A stretch of 64,000 nucleotides of DNA, from NCBI RefSeq assembly GCF_003324525.1, contig NZ_QGDC01000005.1:248001-312000 (forward strand), written 5' to 3'. Shown in pieces: positions 1 to 10,100 of the stretch; position 1 is the first letter of the stretch, and each line of letters opens with the position of its first letter. The position numbers and the translations under genes were made by a program. The stretch is from Mucilaginibacter hurinus (GTDB lineage Bacteria; Bacteroidota; Bacteroidia; Sphingobacteriales; Sphingobacteriaceae). The notes beneath the pieces are model-generated. The model was not told where the DNA came from and ran no database searches. It worked only from the letters and a program-made list of their open reading frames with translations.

Positions 1-1979
1 AAATTCAGGTTTCCGTTTCCGTCAACCGGCAGGTCGCCTTCAGGGTTCAGCAAGCTGTCGGCCACTACGGTGTCAACAGGTGTGCCGCGCCTTAATCCTT
101 CCCGTAACCGTACGTTATAAAAGCCGTAAGCCGAACTATCAGGCGCAACCAATCCTTTTTTTGCCATTAACCGGCCAATCAGGTTAAAATAACCATGCAG
201 CCGGCGTCGTAATGTACCGTCGCCCTCAAAGGCATATAGGCCTGCTTTAGGTTGCGGTACTATGCTGGCCAGGTATATACTCTCTCCAAGGCTGAGCTGG
301 CTGGGCCTTTTTCCAAAGTAAAACCGGGCCGCCTCAGCCACACCGTAAACGTTAGGTCCCCATTCAATAATATTAAAATAAACCTCAAGCATGCGGTTTT
401 TGCTTATAAGGCGGTTGTTTTCTATAAGCCAAACAATCAGTATCTCCTCTATTTTGCGCGAAAGCGTTTTGTTACGGCTTAAAAACACATTTTTTACCAG
501 CTGCATTGAAATAGTACTGCCGCCCCTTACAAATTTTTTCTCCTTAAAGTCCGTAATAATGGATTTGCGTATAGATTCTTCTACAAAACCATTGTGGCGA
601 TAAAATGAAGGATCCTCAGCGGTCATTACCGCGTTACGCAAATCAGGAGCTACCTGGTCAAGCGGAGTAAAGTCCGGGTTTTCGGGGCTTATGTTATGCG
701 GTGCCATAGGTTTGCCACGCTCATAAGGTATGTATACAAAGCTGCTGTTTATTTTACCCAGGTTTGTTTTGCCATATTTAACAATACGGAATTCCTCTTT
801 TTCCAGCCTTGAGTCAAAACGCAGATTGTCAATATCCTTGTCATTCATAAAAAAGTCAAGCGAATATTTGAGCTTCCCGGCAACTTTAATGCCCTCCAGT
901 GTTTCAAACATCCCAACCGGAAACGAGTCAAACAGATCCTGCGCATTAAGCCACCCGGTATTTACTTTTAACTCGTAAATTTTTACCGGGTTAAGTGTGT
1001 ATTTAATATAAGGGTTTGCGGTGATCTTTTTAAAATGAATAACCGACGAGCTATCGAGCGATAAATAATTTTCGCCTACAAAAATATTAGCGTTTATTGC
1101 CCCATTAGGTACAATTATATCTTTGGTAGATAGCGCCGCGTGGTTAATAAGCAGGTTGTTAGCCCCCCAGTAACTATAAATCCGTGTTTCATTATTCTCC
1201 TGTTTTACCTTGGTTAATCTTGATGTTATCGTATCGGCATTAATTATCGCTTTAAATTTCTGCTGCAGTATTGGCAGCTGTAGTTTTTTGCCATCCGCGT
1301 AAAGTTTTACATCAATATCCTTATCTGATGCATGCATTTTACCATTCAGATGCCAGGTAGACTCACCGTTATTTACGTTGATGGTTGATGTGAGATCGCC
1401 ATCGTCTATCAAGGCACTTTGGGCCAAAAAGTTTACCTGCGTTGTATCTTCACGATAGGACATCCTGAAGTTCTTAAGTTTGAGGTTTTCAGGAATTTTA
1501 TACAAAACCTCATTAATCAGGTTATAGGATATTTCACCCAAATCTACCTTGGACTTCGTTTTGCTCGTGCTTTTTTTCTTGCGGAATAAAAAGTCAAAAT
1601 TACGTACGCCCTTTATATTGGTAAGGCTTAAAAATCCGTCCTCCAGTATAACGTCATCCAATATGATGTTGCCAACTATAAGGGGCATCAGTTTAACATC
1701 AAGGTCGAGTTTGTGTATGCGTAACAGGCTGTCGCGCTTGGCCGGTACGATAGAGATATTAGAAAATGAAACCCTGCTGAACCCGGTAAAATGCGCGGTT
1801 CCTATTTTTACATCTAAATTATATTGGTCACGGGCTTTAGCTTTAGCTTTGTATATAGCTTTTTGCAGGAGGGCCTCACGTTTTGAATAAGCTACATAGC
1901 CGCTTACAAATAACACAACGAGTATAAGGGCAAGTACTATACCGCCAATGCGGATATATTTGGGGTTAAGGCGACGCAT
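1..1979 (-). CDS. AsmA-like / GT51 peptidoglycan transglycosylase (partial)
   Basis: The gene starts with ATG at 1979 and runs off the left edge, so about 659 residues are visible without a stop. One membrane helix lies at about residues 9-27. Residues 30-430 resemble AsmA-family repeats (for example DLDVKLMPLIVGNIILDD). From about residue 440 comes a GT51 transglycosylase domain: AEDPSFYRHNGF with the likely catalytic Glu at about 455, GGSTISMQL at about 486, then RKIEE, a KNRMLEVYFN motif and an FGKRPSQLSLGE segment. GT51 enzymes polymerise lipid II into glycan strands on the outer face of the inner membrane. No penicillin-binding transpeptidase domain is seen, so this looks monofunctional, although the C-terminus is missing. 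The AsmA-like part is assigned by sequence style only. Divergent from mrp, with its own promoter. Confidence 0.85.
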   Translation of the reverse strand, partial: MRRLNPKYIRIGGIVLALILVVLFVSGYVAYSKREALLQKAIYKAKAKARDQYNLDVKIGTAHFTGFSRVSFSNISIVPAKRDSLLRIHKLDLDVKLMPLIVGNIILDDVILEDGFLSLTNIKGVRNFDFLFRKKKSTSKTKSKVDLGEISYNLINEVLYKIPENLKLKNFRMSYREDTTQVNFLAQSALIDDGDLTSTINVNNGESTWHLNGKMHASDKDIDVKLYADGKKLQLPILQQKFKAIINADTITSRLTKVKQENNETRIYSYWGANNLLINHAALSTKDIIVPNGAINANIFVGENYLSLDSSSVIHFKKITANPYIKYTLNPVKIYELKVNTGWLNAQDLFDSFPVGMFETLEGIKVAGKLKYSLDFFMNDKDIDNLRFDSRLEKEEFRIVKYGKTNLGKINSSFVYIPYERGKPMAPHNISPENPDFTPLDQVAPDLRNAVMTAEDPSFYRHNGFVEESIRKSIITDFKEKKFVRGGSTISMQLVKNVFLSRNKTLSRKIEEILIVWLIENNRLISKNRMLEVYFNIIEWGPNVYGVAEAARFYFGKRPSQLSLGESIYLASIVPQPKAGLYAFEGDGTLRRRLHGYFNLIGRLMAKKGLVAPDSSAYGFYNVRLREGLRRGTPVDTVVADSLLNPEGDLPVDGNGNLN

Positions 1980-1993
1980 CTGTAAATTTTATC

Positions 1994-2025
1994 CAAAACT
2001 AAACTAATTCTTATCCGCTTTCAAA
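1994..2025 (-). promoter_or_regulatory. Promoter of the AsmA/GT51 gene
   Basis: On the minus strand TTTG (2022-2025) is followed after 20 bp by TAGTTTTG (1994-2001). This is a full match to the Bacteroidota sigma-ABfr pattern TTTG-N19/20-TANNTTTG. Transcription would start near 1989, about 10 nt before the ATG. Confidence 0.7.
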
Positions 2026-2079
2026 CGTTATGGGTAGCAAATTATTTCGGTAACAAACCCAAACACTAAGCTGTTTTAC

Positions 2080-2087
2080 TAATTTTG
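2080..2087 (+). promoter_or_regulatory. -7 box upstream of mrp
   Basis: TAATTTTG matches TANNTTTG and ends 16 nt before the mrp ATG. No TTG is found at the expected -33 position, so only half of the promoter is supported. Confidence 0.45.
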
Positions 2088-2103
2088 CAAATTATTTGAT
2101 ATA

Positions 2104-3192
2104 ATGGTTATTACTAAAGAACAAGTTTTACAAGCCCTTAGTCATGTAGAGGAGCCGGATCTTAAAAAGGACCTGGTAACGCTAAATATGATACAGGATA
2201 TACATATTGATGGCAACCGCCTGAGTTTTTCGGTAATACTTACTACGCCGGCGTGTCCGTTAAAGGGATTGATAGAAAATGCCTGCCGTAATGCCATAGG
2301 CCATTTTATTAGTAAAGATATTGAGGTGAGCGTAAATATGACCTCGCGTGTAACCACGCAGAAAAACACCGGTGTGCCAGGCGTAAAAAACATTATAGCT
2401 GTTGCCTCAGGCAAAGGCGGGGTAGGCAAGTCAACCGTTGCGGCAAACTTGGCTTTGGGGCTCGCAAAAGCCGGCGCAAGTGTTGGATTGATTGACGCGG
2501 ACATTTACGGCCCCTCAGTCCCGATCATGTTCGGTTTAGAGGGCGAACGCCCAAAGGCAACACAGGAAAACGGCAAAACGCGTATTGAGCCTATAGAAAA
2601 ATACGGCATCAAGTTGTTGTCGATAGGTTTTTTTACCGACCCAAACCAGCCGGTGCCATGGCGCGGGCCAATGGTATCAACAGCGGTTAAACAGTTATTT
2701 AACGATGCAGACTGGGGTGAACTGGATTACTTAGTGGTTGATTTGCCGCCCGGCACAGGTGATGTACACATAACAGTTACGCAAACTTTCCCGGTAACTG
2801 GTGCAGTTATAGTAACTACTCCGCAAAATGTAGCGCTGGCCGATGCTAAAAAAGGCATCGGGATGTTTATGATGAACGCCATTAACGTGCCTATACTGGG
2901 CGTGGTAGAGAATATGGCATATTTCACCCCGGCAGAATTACCTGGCAACAAGTATCATATTTTTGGCCGGGACGGCGGTAAAAAGCTGGCCGAGCAACTC
3001 GATGTGCCCTTTTTAGGCGAAATACCACTTGTAGCCAGTATCAGCGAATCAGGCGATGCGGGGATGCCGGTAGTACTGCAGGAGAATAATGCAATGACCA
3101 CGGCTTTTATGGATATGGCCAGGCTGGTAGCCCAGCAGGTTTCCATTTACAACGCACGGGGCGTTACAGACAAGAATGTGGTAAATAATTAA
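2104..3192 (+). CDS. apbC: Mrp/ApbC-type iron-sulfur cluster carrier ATPase
   Basis: A 362-residue P-loop protein of the Mrp/NBP35 family, which carries and transfers Fe-S clusters in the cytoplasm. Residues 1-90 form the MIP18/DUF59-like domain often fused to Mrp. The deviant Walker A motif GKGGVGKS is at 103-110, followed by DADIYGPS and VDLPPGTGD, both typical of the family. The family's CxxC motif is not visible in the C-terminal part, which is common in Bacteroidota members. The gene for a NifU-like scaffold follows 31 bp downstream, so the two probably act together in Fe-S delivery. The ATG at 2104 is the first in frame. Confidence 0.93.
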   Translation: MVITKEQVLQALSHVEEPDLKKDLVTLNMIQDIHIDGNRLSFSVILTTPACPLKGLIENACRNAIGHFISKDIEVSVNMTSRVTTQKNTGVPGVKNIIAVASGKGGVGKSTVAANLALGLAKAGASVGLIDADIYGPSVPIMFGLEGERPKATQENGKTRIEPIEKYGIKLLSIGFFTDPNQPVPWRGPMVSTAVKQLFNDADWGELDYLVVDLPPGTGDVHITVTQTFPVTGAVIVTTPQNVALADAKKGIGMFMMNAINVPILGVVENMAYFTPAELPGNKYHIFGRDGGKKLAEQLDVPFLGEIPLVASISESGDAGMPVVLQENNAMTTAFMDMARLVAQQVSIYNARGVTDKNVVNN

Positions 3193-3223
3193 TAACTTTA
3201 CTTAAGTTTATAACACGATAAAA

Positions 3224-3502
3224 ATGAGTTTATTAGAACAGGTAGAATCAGCTTTGGATACCATACGTCCATACCTGGAAGCTGACGGGGGGAACGTTTC
3301 GGTTGAAGAAATCACACCGGAGGGTGTAGTGAAGCTGAAGTTATTGGGCTCGTGCGGTTCATGCCCTATGAGCATCATGACACTGAAAGCAGGCATTGAG
3401 CAGGCTATAAAGAAAGCTGTACCCGAAATAACGGCCATTGAAGCTATAAACTTGACAGACATCGACGACCCTAACGCGGTGCTTCCAGAAAATTTGAGGT
3501 AG
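3224..3502 (+). CDS. NifU C-terminal domain (Nfu-type) Fe-S scaffold
   Basis: A 92-residue protein consisting only of the NifU C-terminal domain. The Cys pair sits in GSCGSCPMS (C44 and C47), the site that binds a shared 4Fe-4S cluster between two subunits. DGGNVSVEEI near the N-terminus is also typical. Standalone Nfu domains pass clusters to apoproteins. It lies directly behind the Mrp ATPase gene, which supports a joint role in cluster transfer. Confidence 0.92.
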   Translation: MSLLEQVESALDTIRPYLEADGGNVSVEEITPEGVVKLKLLGSCGSCPMSIMTLKAGIEQAIKKAVPEITAIEAINLTDIDDPNAVLPENLR

Positions 3503-3612
3503 GTGTTAAGTAATGTTAAAATTACAGCCGCATATTATTTTAACAGCTATTTTTGTTAAAGTTTAAAACCATTTACTTAAACTCGGGTAAATTATACAGG
3601 GTCGGCGAGCAG

Positions 3613-4245
3613 ATGAGATATTTGATTTGCATATTGTTTTTAGCGTTTACTACGGTTGCTTTGGCACAGCAGCAGGAGCGCCCCCTGGTGCAGTTTTCGG
3701 GTGTAACGCACAATGCGGATAGTGCGAGTTTAATTGTGCCTTACGTTACTATCACCAACAAAACAACAGGCAAGGCGGTTACATCATCCAATTATAAGGG
3801 CTATTTTTCTTTTGTAGTACACGAGCGCGATACACTGCAGTTTTCATCTGTAGGTTATGCGCCGGTAGCAGTGGTTATACCTGCCGATGTAAACAAAAGC
3901 TATACTGTAAAAGTGCTGCTTAAACCGCAGATAATAAATTTGCCGGTATTTCGTGTATTCCCGTGGGCTACTACTGATGAGTTTAAAAAAGACTTTTTAG
4001 CGATGAAAATTGCTGATGATGACTTAGAGGTAGCGAAAAAAAATGTTAGCCGTTCATCTATAATGGCCCTGCAAAACACACTGGCGCGCGACGGGCGCGA
4101 GATACAAACCGCTAATGCGCAGTCATTTCACAACCGGATAGTTAATCAAAACTCGCTGATGCCTAATCCTTTGTTAAATCCAATGGCTTGGGGAAGCCTT
4201 ATCAAACAAATATCCGCCGGTGATAAGAGCAGGAATAGTGATTAG
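3613..4245 (+). CDS. Secreted protein with carboxypeptidase-D regulatory-like domain
   Basis: A 210-residue protein read from ATG at 3613. An in-frame TTG exists at 3553, but starting at 3613 places a clean signal peptide at the N-terminus (hydrophobic CILFLAFTTVALA, then AQQQ). Residues about 30-115 form a CarboxypepD_reg-like beta-sandwich (VTITNKTTGKAV, then FSSVGYAP), a module Bacteroidota use in TonB-receptor plugs and surface proteins. The rest is polar with no recognised motif. The protein is probably periplasmic or outer-membrane associated, and its function is unknown. It is convergent with def. Confidence 0.7.
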   Translation: MRYLICILFLAFTTVALAQQQERPLVQFSGVTHNADSASLIVPYVTITNKTTGKAVTSSNYKGYFSFVVHERDTLQFSSVGYAPVAVVIPADVNKSYTVKVLLKPQIINLPVFRVFPWATTDEFKKDFLAMKIADDDLEVAKKNVSRSSIMALQNTLARDGREIQTANAQSFHNRIVNQNSLMPNPLLNPMAWGSLIKQISAGDKSRNSD

Positions 4246-4360
4246 TAGTACTGCATTATTTGGCCAGAGGTTAGCCTTTTAGAGACATGGAAGTTCCAGC
4301 TCTCTCAGCTAAATCTTCCTGATTTACATACTTCAATGGCTGATCACTAAAAAGTACCAA

Positions 4361-4933
4361 CTACCGTCCCTTCTTTACGTCAGGAAACTTCATTTTGTAA
4401 TCAACCTTTACGTTACCTTTTGAGATATCGCCGAGGCGTTTTTCAAGCAAACGTTTGCGAAGCGGACCAAGCTTATCGGTAAATAATTTACCTTCAATAT
4501 GGTCATATTCATGCTGTATAACACGGGCCGCCATTCCTGAAAATGTTTCTTCATGATGTTTCCAGTTCTCGTCATAGTATGACAGGCGAACATTGGGTTT
4601 GCGCGATACATCTTCCCTAACTTCGGGTATGCTCAGGCATCCTTCGTTAAATACCCACTCGTCACCGGTCTCTTCCAATATCTGGGCATTGATAAATGCT
4701 TTTTTAAAATCCTTCAGCTCAGGCTCTTCATCGTCAAATACGGTTGCGTCGACTACAAACAAACGCATAGATAAGCCTATTTGCGGAGCAGCCAACCCTA
4801 CACCCCGCGCGCCATACATAGTCTCAAACATATCATCAACCAATTGCTTGATATGCGGATACTCCTCAGGATCGATCGCGGTAGCTTTTTTACGTAAAAC
4901 AGGGTCGCCGTAGGCTATAATAGGATACTTCAT
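4361..4933 (-). CDS. def: Peptide deformylase
   Basis: A 190-residue enzyme that removes the formyl group from the N-terminal Met of new proteins. All three family motifs are present: GVGLAAPQIG (44-53), EGCLSIP (97-103, metal ligand Cys99) and HEYDH (141-145, metal-binding His141 and His145 with catalytic Glu142). I chose ATG at 4933. An in-frame TTG at 4969 would add 12 residues without homology character and overlap the M16 gene. A full promoter lies just ahead, with its -7 box only 5 nt from this ATG, which supports the start and suggests a leaderless mRNA. Confidence 0.96.
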   Translation of the reverse strand: MKYPIIAYGDPVLRKKATAIDPEEYPHIKQLVDDMFETMYGARGVGLAAPQIGLSMRLFVVDATVFDDEEPELKDFKKAFINAQILEETGDEWVFNEGCLSIPEVREDVSRKPNVRLSYYDENWKHHEETFSGMAARVIQHEYDHIEGKLFTDKLGPLRKRLLEKRLGDISKGNVKVDYKMKFPDVKKGR

Positions 4934-4938
4934 AGGTG

Positions 4939-4969
4939 CAAAAATACGGGTTTTATTATTTAGGCTCAA
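4939..4969 (-). promoter_or_regulatory. Promoter of def, probably leaderless
   Basis: On the minus strand TTTG (4966-4969) is followed after 19 bp by TATTTTTG (4939-4946), a complete Bacteroidota promoter. The box ends 5 nt before the def ATG, so the transcript would begin at or next to the start codon. The -33 element lies inside the last codons of the upstream M16 peptidase gene. Confidence 0.65.
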
Positions 4970-6185
4970 ATACCAATGTCATTAGCCTGTTAGTATCAAA
5001 TATTTCATTGCTTAATTCCAGCACCTGTTCAGCAGTTACGGCGTTGATCTTAGCAAATACATCTTCAAGTGTATCTATACAATCAAAGTCAAGCAAACTT
5101 TTGGCCATTGATATAATAAGCCCCATACGGTTTTCTTCGGCCAGGGCTATTTGACCGATAAATTTTTGCTTGGCCTGTTGCAGCTGCAATACGCCTAACT
5201 TGTTATCACGCAATTTTTTTAGCTCCTTGTGTACCAATTTAGCTGCCTTGTCGGCTTTTTCAGCGTCGGTACCAAAGTATACCGAGAATATGCCAGTGTC
5301 AGTAAGCGGCGTGTAATTGGATTCGATGGTATAGGCGATGCCATACTTTTCGCGTATCTCTAAATTAAGTCGGCTGCTCATGCCCATGCCGCCCAGCAAG
5401 TTGTTTACCAGCAGCAGGCCATTCTTATTTTGATGTGATGATGAATAAGCCTGGCTACCTATAATACAATGTGTTTGTGATATAGGTTTGGCCAATGATA
5501 GGTAAGTGCCGGTGTTTTGCTGGGGTATATTACGGTGTTTTTTTGCATAATTTGCCGGCACGCCGCCAAAATATTTTTCTGCTAGCTTAATTATCCTTTT
5601 AAAATCGTAATTGCCAAATACCGCAAATACCATTTCGCTGGTGGCATAATTAGCTTTAATAAACTCTTTTATATCGTGGGTATTCAACGCTGCTACGCTG
5701 GCGGGAGTACCAAGTATATTGTTTCCCAGTGGGTGGTCTTTAAAAAGCAATTCTTCAAAATCGTCCTGTATAGCTTCTTCGGGCTGATCAAGGTATGACG
5801 CGATTTCATCAAGTATAACCCCCCGCTCTTTGTCCATTTCATCGTCCGGAAAGGTTGAATGGAACAGTATATCTTCAAACAGGTCAATAGCGCGTTCTAA
5901 ATGTTGCTGCAGTAATGATGCATGAATACATGTATACTCTTTTGTAGTATACGCATTAAGATCAGCCCCTACCAGTTCAAGCCTGTTGAGTATTTGGGTG
6001 GTGCTCCGCCTTTCCGTCTCCTTAAAAAGCAGATGCTCAATAAAATGTGCCAGGCCTTCTTTTTGCGGTTGTTCATCCCGTGCGCCGCTGTTGAGGACAA
6101 AGCAGCAATGGGTAACCGCAAAGGGCGCATATTTAAACAGTATTTTTATGCCGTTAGGCAGGGTGTGTACGTAATGATCAAGCAT
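4956..6185 (-). CDS. M16 family zinc peptidase (pitrilysin/MPP-like)
   Basis: A 409-residue protein with the inverted zinc motif HFIEH at 47-51 and a downstream acidic helix (ERGVILDEI) that supplies the third ligand. It has the length of single-unit M16B peptidases related to mitochondrial processing peptidase beta. No signal peptide is seen, so it is probably cytoplasmic. ATG at 6185 is chosen over an in-frame TTG at 6194, because a TATCTTTG box occupies 6192-6199. It ends 22 bp before def on the same strand. Confidence 0.92.
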   Translation of the reverse strand: MLDHYVHTLPNGIKILFKYAPFAVTHCCFVLNSGARDEQPQKEGLAHFIEHLLFKETERRSTTQILNRLELVGADLNAYTTKEYTCIHASLLQQHLERAIDLFEDILFHSTFPDDEMDKERGVILDEIASYLDQPEEAIQDDFEELLFKDHPLGNNILGTPASVAALNTHDIKEFIKANYATSEMVFAVFGNYDFKRIIKLAEKYFGGVPANYAKKHRNIPQQNTGTYLSLAKPISQTHCIIGSQAYSSSHQNKNGLLLVNNLLGGMGMSSRLNLEIREKYGIAYTIESNYTPLTDTGIFSVYFGTDAEKADKAAKLVHKELKKLRDNKLGVLQLQQAKQKFIGQIALAEENRMGLIISMAKSLLDFDCIDTLEDVFAKINAVTAEQVLELSNEIFDTNRLMTLVFEPK

Positions 6186-6191
6186 TAGCCG

Positions 6192-6199
6192 CAAAGATA
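6192..6199 (-). promoter_or_regulatory. -7 box directly ahead of the M16 peptidase gene
   Basis: TATCTTTG on the minus strand is an exact TANNTTTG match that ends 6 nt before the ATG at 6185. No TTG is seen about 20 bp further upstream, so the -33 half is weak. Confidence 0.45.
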
Positions 6200-6373
6200 G
6201 CGTTTTATAAGGTTAGGGACAGTAGAGTTACATATAGCCGGTCAATAGTATGCCTGACAGATACTTTAAATATCTGCAACTTATTAATATCTGTTTTTAC
6301 CGGTTTTATACTACTTTAGTCTTAAATTTTAACGTTGTTTAATACATTTAGTAACTACCTAGATAGCCATACA

Positions 6374-6910
6374 ATGAAACTTGAAATAGAAGGCCTGGAA
6401 TTTGAACCGTTTATAGCAGCCGACGAGATAGCTAAACGTGTACGCGTTATGGGGGCACAACTAAATATTGATTACGCACATACCCGGCCGGTGATTATTG
6501 GCGTGCTTAATGGCAGCTTTATGTTTATTGCCGACCTGATAAAGCAAATAACTATACCATGCGAAGTTACGTTTACTAAACTGGCTTCATATTACGGCGG
6601 ATTATCCAGCACTCAAAAGATACGGGAAGACATAGACATCAGCGTAAATATCGAAGGACGTGACATTATCCTGGTTGAAGATATTGTAGAAACAGGTAAT
6701 ACGCTGAATTACCTGATAGAAAAACTGCAGGTGCGCAAGCCTGCCTCAATAGCCATCTGTTCATTGCTTTCAAAACCCGCTGCACACGACGAGCGTCCGG
6801 CTGAACTAAAATATATAGGCTTTGAAATAGGCAATGATTACGTGGTGGGCTATGGGCTAGACTACCAGGAACTGGGAAGGAATTTAAAGGAGATATACAG
6901 GAAGGTGTAG
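6374..6910 (+). CDS. hpt: Hypoxanthine phosphoribosyltransferase
   Basis: A 178-residue purine salvage enzyme that converts hypoxanthine or guanine plus PRPP to the nucleotide. The PRPP-binding loop VEDIVETGNT is at 101-110, and the LNGSFMFIADL segment supplies the pyrophosphate-binding loop. The flexible loop (KLASYYGG) is present. ATG at 6374 is preferred to an in-frame TTG at 6335, which adds 13 residues unlike the family. Single gene between divergent and convergent neighbours. Confidence 0.93.
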   Translation: MKLEIEGLEFEPFIAADEIAKRVRVMGAQLNIDYAHTRPVIIGVLNGSFMFIADLIKQITIPCEVTFTKLASYYGGLSSTQKIREDIDISVNIEGRDIILVEDIVETGNTLNYLIEKLQVRKPASIAICSLLSKPAAHDERPAELKYIGFEIGNDYVVGYGLDYQELGRNLKEIYRKV

Positions 6911-6990
6911 CACGAGAGAGTCAAGAGGTAAGAAGCAAGAATCATGATTTTTTTGACGAGTGTTTTCATAACTGATGCCATTGCTCCTCA

Positions 6991-7101
6991 CTTGCGCTCT
7001 TCTGTGAAAGTGCTTAACGATGTAAAGCGTTAGCAATGCGTAAGCGATACAATCCAAAGACCATATTAAGCACTTAAGCGCGCGTCGCAGAAGAGCGCAA
7101 G
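6991..7101. repeat. Long-range inverted repeat element
   Basis: A perfect 14-bp arm (6991-7004) pairs with 7088-7101, and an inner 8-bp arm GTGCTTAA (7010-7017) pairs with 7066-7073. The arms enclose about 48 bp. The element fills most of the hpt-mfd intergenic space, where the two genes converge. It could act as a folded RNA end or be a small non-autonomous element. It is followed at 7130-7150 by a C/G-run phrase (CCCCTTTAGGGGGTTAGGGG). Confidence 0.6.
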
Positions 7102-7142
7102 GAATCTTGCATTTGGGCGTTTCAAAAGTCCCCTTTAGGGGG

Positions 7143-10100
7143 TTAGGGGGTAACTATTTCCTCTAACAACTCCAACGCTTCGTCAATTCCGGCAACACCC
7201 TCAATACTTAACCTTAAGGTACTTTTTACCTCCTTTAAATTAGTGCGGCGGGGATTGGCCTGCACAAAATTAAGTACCTGCCTGAAGGCCGCTGTTTCAA
7301 AATACGGCGACTGCTGGTTGGTAATAAAATAGCCACGCAGCACATTCTTTTTCAGTGATATTTTTTCGAACCCGATAGCTTTACCCAGCCATTGCATGCG
7401 CATAGTATTCAGCAAATCGGTAACCTGCGGTGGTATTGGACCAAACCTGTCATGCAACTGCTGTTCAAAAGCTGCCAGCTGGGTTTCGTTTTCTAGTTTG
7501 GATAGTTCTGTGTACAGGTTATAGCGTTCAGATAGGTTGGTTACGTACTCATTAGGTATCAGAATCTCCAGGTCGGTATCTATCTGGGTAAATGAAATAA
7601 ATGGCCGCGGCTTGTCATCCGGGAAAACACCTTTAAATTCATCCTCCTTTAGTTCCTGTATAGCCTCATCCAATATTTTGTGGTACATCTCAAAGCCAAT
7701 TTCCGCTATAAATCCGCTTTGCTCGGCACCCAGCAAGTTTCCGCTGCCGCGGATGTCAAGGTCGCGCATGGCAACATTGAAACCGCTGCCCAGATCGCTG
7801 AATTCCTCTATAGCGCTTAAGCGTTTGCGCGCCTCATTAGTAAGAGTTGATAACGGCGGACTAAGCAGATAACAATAAGCCTTTTTGTTGCTGCGGCCAA
7901 CCCGGCCTCGCATCTGGTGTAAATCACTCAAACCAAACATGTGCGCATGGTTAATAATGATGGTGTTAGCATTGGGTATATCAAGTCCAGCCTCAATGAT
8001 AGTAGTAGCTACGAGTACATCATAGTCGGCATTAACAAACTTAAGCATCACATCTTCCAGCGCGTCGCCCTCTAACTGGCCGTGGGCTATGCCCACACGG
8101 GCTTTGGGCACCAGCTTATGTATCAGTCCGCCCAACTGCGGCAGGTCGGCCACCCGGTTGTGTATAAAAAATACCTGGCCACCGCGTTCCAGTTCAAACT
8201 CTACCGCGTTCTTTATCAGCGTATCATTAAACACATGCAGCTCGGTAACCACGGGTTGGCGGTTAGGCGGCGGAGTAGAGATAATGGATAAATCGCGCGC
8301 GCCCATTAGCGAGAAGTGCAGGGTACGGGGGATAGGTGTCGCGGTTAGGGTGAGCGTATCTACATTGGCCCGCATCTGTTTTAGTTTCTCTTTTGTAGAT
8401 ACCCCGAACTTCTGTTCCTCGTCAATAATCATCAGCCCCAGGTCCTTAAACTTTACATCCTTGCTTACCAGCCGGTGGGTGCCTATAATGATATCAACTT
8501 TACCCTCCTTAAGTTTTTCCAGACTTGCCTTAATCTCTTTATTAGATTTAAAGCGGTTAATGTAATCTATATTACACGGGAAGTCCTTCAGCCTGTCTGA
8601 AAAGGTTTTGTAGTGTTGAGCCGCCAATATGGTGGTTGGTACCAGTATGGCTACCTGCTTACTATCAGCCACGGCTTTAAAGGCAGCGCGCACGGCTACT
8701 TCAGTTTTACCGAAACCTACGTCGCCGCATATCAGGCGGTCCATAGGGTGCGGGGATTCCATGTCCTTTTTAAAGTCGGCCGTTGCTTTTTCCTGGTCAG
8801 GGGTATCTTCGTACAAAAAAGATGCTTCAAGCTCAGTTTGTAAATAACTATCGGGCGAAAAAGCATTGCCATGTTGCGACTTACGCAGGGCATAAAGCTT
8901 TATCAGGTCGCGGGCTATGTCCTTAACTTTTTTTTTTGTTGTTTTTTTCAGCCGCTCCCAGGTGTCTGTTCCCAACTTATTCATCTTGGGTACAGTGCCT
9001 TCCTTACCGCTGTATTTTGATATGCGGTTAAGCGAATTGATATTTACATACAGCAGGTCGTTGTCGGCATAAACCAGCCTTATCATTTCCTGTTGCTTGC
9101 CCGATACCTCTACCTTTTCCAACCCGGCATATTTACCTATGCCATGATCAATATGGGTCACATAGTCACCAGGTTTTAACTCCCTTAATTCCTTCAGGGT
9201 AATAGCCTGAGAACGCTGGTAGCCTTTTTTTAGTTTATATTTATAGTATCGATCAAATATCTGGTGATCAGTATAGCACGCTATTTTTTGCTCGTGGTCA
9301 ATAAACCCCTCCCGCAGCGCAATGTTAACCGGGGTAAACGTTACGCTTTTATCCAAATCATCTAAAATGGCGTACAACCGCTCTATTTGCCGGGCCGAAT
9401 CTGTTACGATGTAGTTTTCAATCTTTTCTGCCTCGTTGTTTTTAAGGTTATGTATCAGCAGCGTAAAGTCTTTGTTGAAAGATGGCTGCGGCCGCATATC
9501 AAAATTGATGGCGTTATCAGCATGGTAAAAAAATTGCTTGCCAAACTCTACAACAGGGAAATCGCTAAGTTGGTCGGCAATTAGCTTTTCGTCTGTAAAG
9601 CCAAATTTAGGGTCTATCCAATCAGGGTTTTGTGCCTTCTCATCTGCCGATAGCGCCTTCCATAGCTGGGTAGCTTTTTTAAAGCCGGTTTGTATAATAT
9701 CCAGCGTAAACTGAACATCTTTTATCCAAACCTGCGTACTCGGTTCTACATATTCTAACAGCGATATATTGTTTTCAGTTAAAAATTTGGATTGAACATT
9801 AGGTACTATGGTGATGCTTTTTACCTTTTCTTCAGACAGCTGACTCTCTATTTCGAAAGTCCGGATAGATTCTATATGGTCGCCAAAAAACTCTACCCGG
9901 TAGGGCAGGTTATGCGAAAATGAAAAAATATCTACTATACCTCCCCTTACCGAAAATTGCCCGGGTTCGTAAACAAAATCAACCCGTTCAAAATCATACT
10001 CTACTAAAAATTCAATAATGAAGTCAATATTCAGGCTATAGTTAACAGCAATTTCGAGGGTGTTTTTTTCCAGCGAAGCGCGATCAATCACCTTCTCAGC

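Noticed and set aside
3553..3612. Upstream TTG start for the secreted CarboxypepD_reg-like protein
   Set aside because: It would bury the signal peptide behind 20 polar residues, so ATG at 3613 is preferred.
8089..8565. 158-residue open frame opposite mfd
   Set aside because: It lies opposite the conserved Mfd helicase region and has no recognisable motif or start signal.
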